Source: Populus alba (lineage: Eukaryota; Streptophyta; Magnoliopsida; Malpighiales; Salicaceae). Taken from it: a stretch of 64,000 nt of DNA. The position numbers and the translations under genes are program-made. The notes under the pieces were generated by a model. It was not told the DNA's origin. It worked only from the letters and a program-made list of their open reading frames with translations, and searched no databases. Numbering within the stretch: position 1 is the stretch's first letter; the number at the start of each line of letters is the position of its first letter. The stretch covers positions 20,800,333-20,864,332 of the forward strand of contig NC_133293.1 in assembly GCF_005239225.2 (NCBI RefSeq), written 5' to 3'. This document shows positions 63,386 through 64,000 of the stretch, piece by piece.

Positions 63386-64000
63386 TCGTTTTAACCGGAG
63401 ATGTAAACAGATTTTTTTAAAAAAAAATAACATGCGAGGTTAATTTTTATATGATACCTGAATATTAATTGATGTAATTCATTAATAATAGTTAATTAAT
63501 TGATAAATTTAAATTGGGTAGATTTTTTTTATTATTATTATTTATTTTCGGGTCGATTTTGGTCACTCTAAGAACCTGAAAAAAATTTCACTCTGACATA
63601 AAAGTGATGAATTAAAATAAAGATTGATGCCTCGCGTAACCAAAAACCTCATTGGATCCTGCAATGGCAAAGAAGAAAAAAAGCTATGTAACTATGATCA
63701 CTCGTCAGCTCTAGTTGCAAGAATGATTTCCTAATGACTTTTGCTGAAATAAATAAATATATTTTTCATATTATTTCCAGGTTTGTCCTAGATAGAAATA
63801 AACAAGTTTGATAGTGTAATTCAATAGCTAATATAGACTTAGGATTTTATAAAAAATAAGAAAGTGAATCTGGTATTACTTGATTTAAAAATTAAATTAA
63901 TTGATTTAAAATCTATTATTTAAAAAAAAATATTACATTGATTTAAAAAAAATTAACCGATCAAATTTAATATCCAAATCCCGCACAAAATCAAACTATG

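Larger units (their letters stand above)
59177..64000. other. Gene-free right-hand region
   Basis: AT-rich DNA with no supported gene. It contains three MITE-like copies (~60285, 61018 and 63205), fragments with GACGGGTTAG-type words near 60005, a short repeated word at 60737 and 60906 (AAACAAATCCA(A/G)CCTCCAAAA), a GC-richer patch at 61310-61480, and a tandem pair with CATTTATTTCTCATAAGGTG at about 62032 and 62099. Confidence 0.55.

Overview
This is a 64-kb stretch of plant nuclear DNA. It is AT-rich, the genes carry many short introns with GT..AG borders, and the spaces between them hold short AT-rich inverted-repeat elements. Gene content and repeat style fit a woody eudicot, most likely Salicaceae (Populus or Salix); the species is inferred, not proven.

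Nine protein-coding loci were rebuilt exon by exon, checking reading-frame phase at every junction. From left to right: GINT1-type GIPC glucosamine transferase (+, 830-5556); 3-phosphoinositide-dependent kinase PDK1 (+, 13623-18682); a DUF455 ferritin-like protein (-, 20600-22357); mRNA cap guanine-N7 methyltransferase 2 type (+, 24028-27689); an atypical cytosolic pyruvate kinase (-, 28715-34394); a small envelope-protein-like gene with a duplicated first exon (+, 35424-39377); a trihelix/UMP-kinase-like fusion (+, 40615-42815); a myotubularin phosphoinositide phosphatase (-, 43538-54592); and a DUF3475/DUF668 protein (-, 56322-58124) with a 5' UTR intron.

The large gaps (5.6-13.6 kb and 59.2-64 kb) contain no gene I can support. 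The first holds two elements with PIF/Harbinger-like ends in opposite orientation, separated by degenerate tandem repeats. At least seven copies of one AT-rich MITE-like family are scattered through the window. From memory, the gene order matches Arabidopsis At5g04500-At5g04550 (GINT1, PDK1, DUF455, MTM, DUF668), interrupted by genes whose relatives lie near At3g52210-At3g52230 and elsewhere.

These are housekeeping and signalling genes rather than an operon-like system. PDK1 (lipid-binding kinase) and myotubularin (3-phosphoinositide phosphatase) both touch phosphoinositide signalling, and GINT1 acts in sphingolipid glycosylation. The observations most worth following are two proteins that keep an enzyme fold but have lost several expected active-site residues (the pyruvate kinase and the UMP-kinase-like half of the fusion), a tandem first-exon duplication whose two donors are both in phase with a single second exon, a duplicated splice acceptor in the myotubularin gene, and an intronic GGGGC-type repeat.
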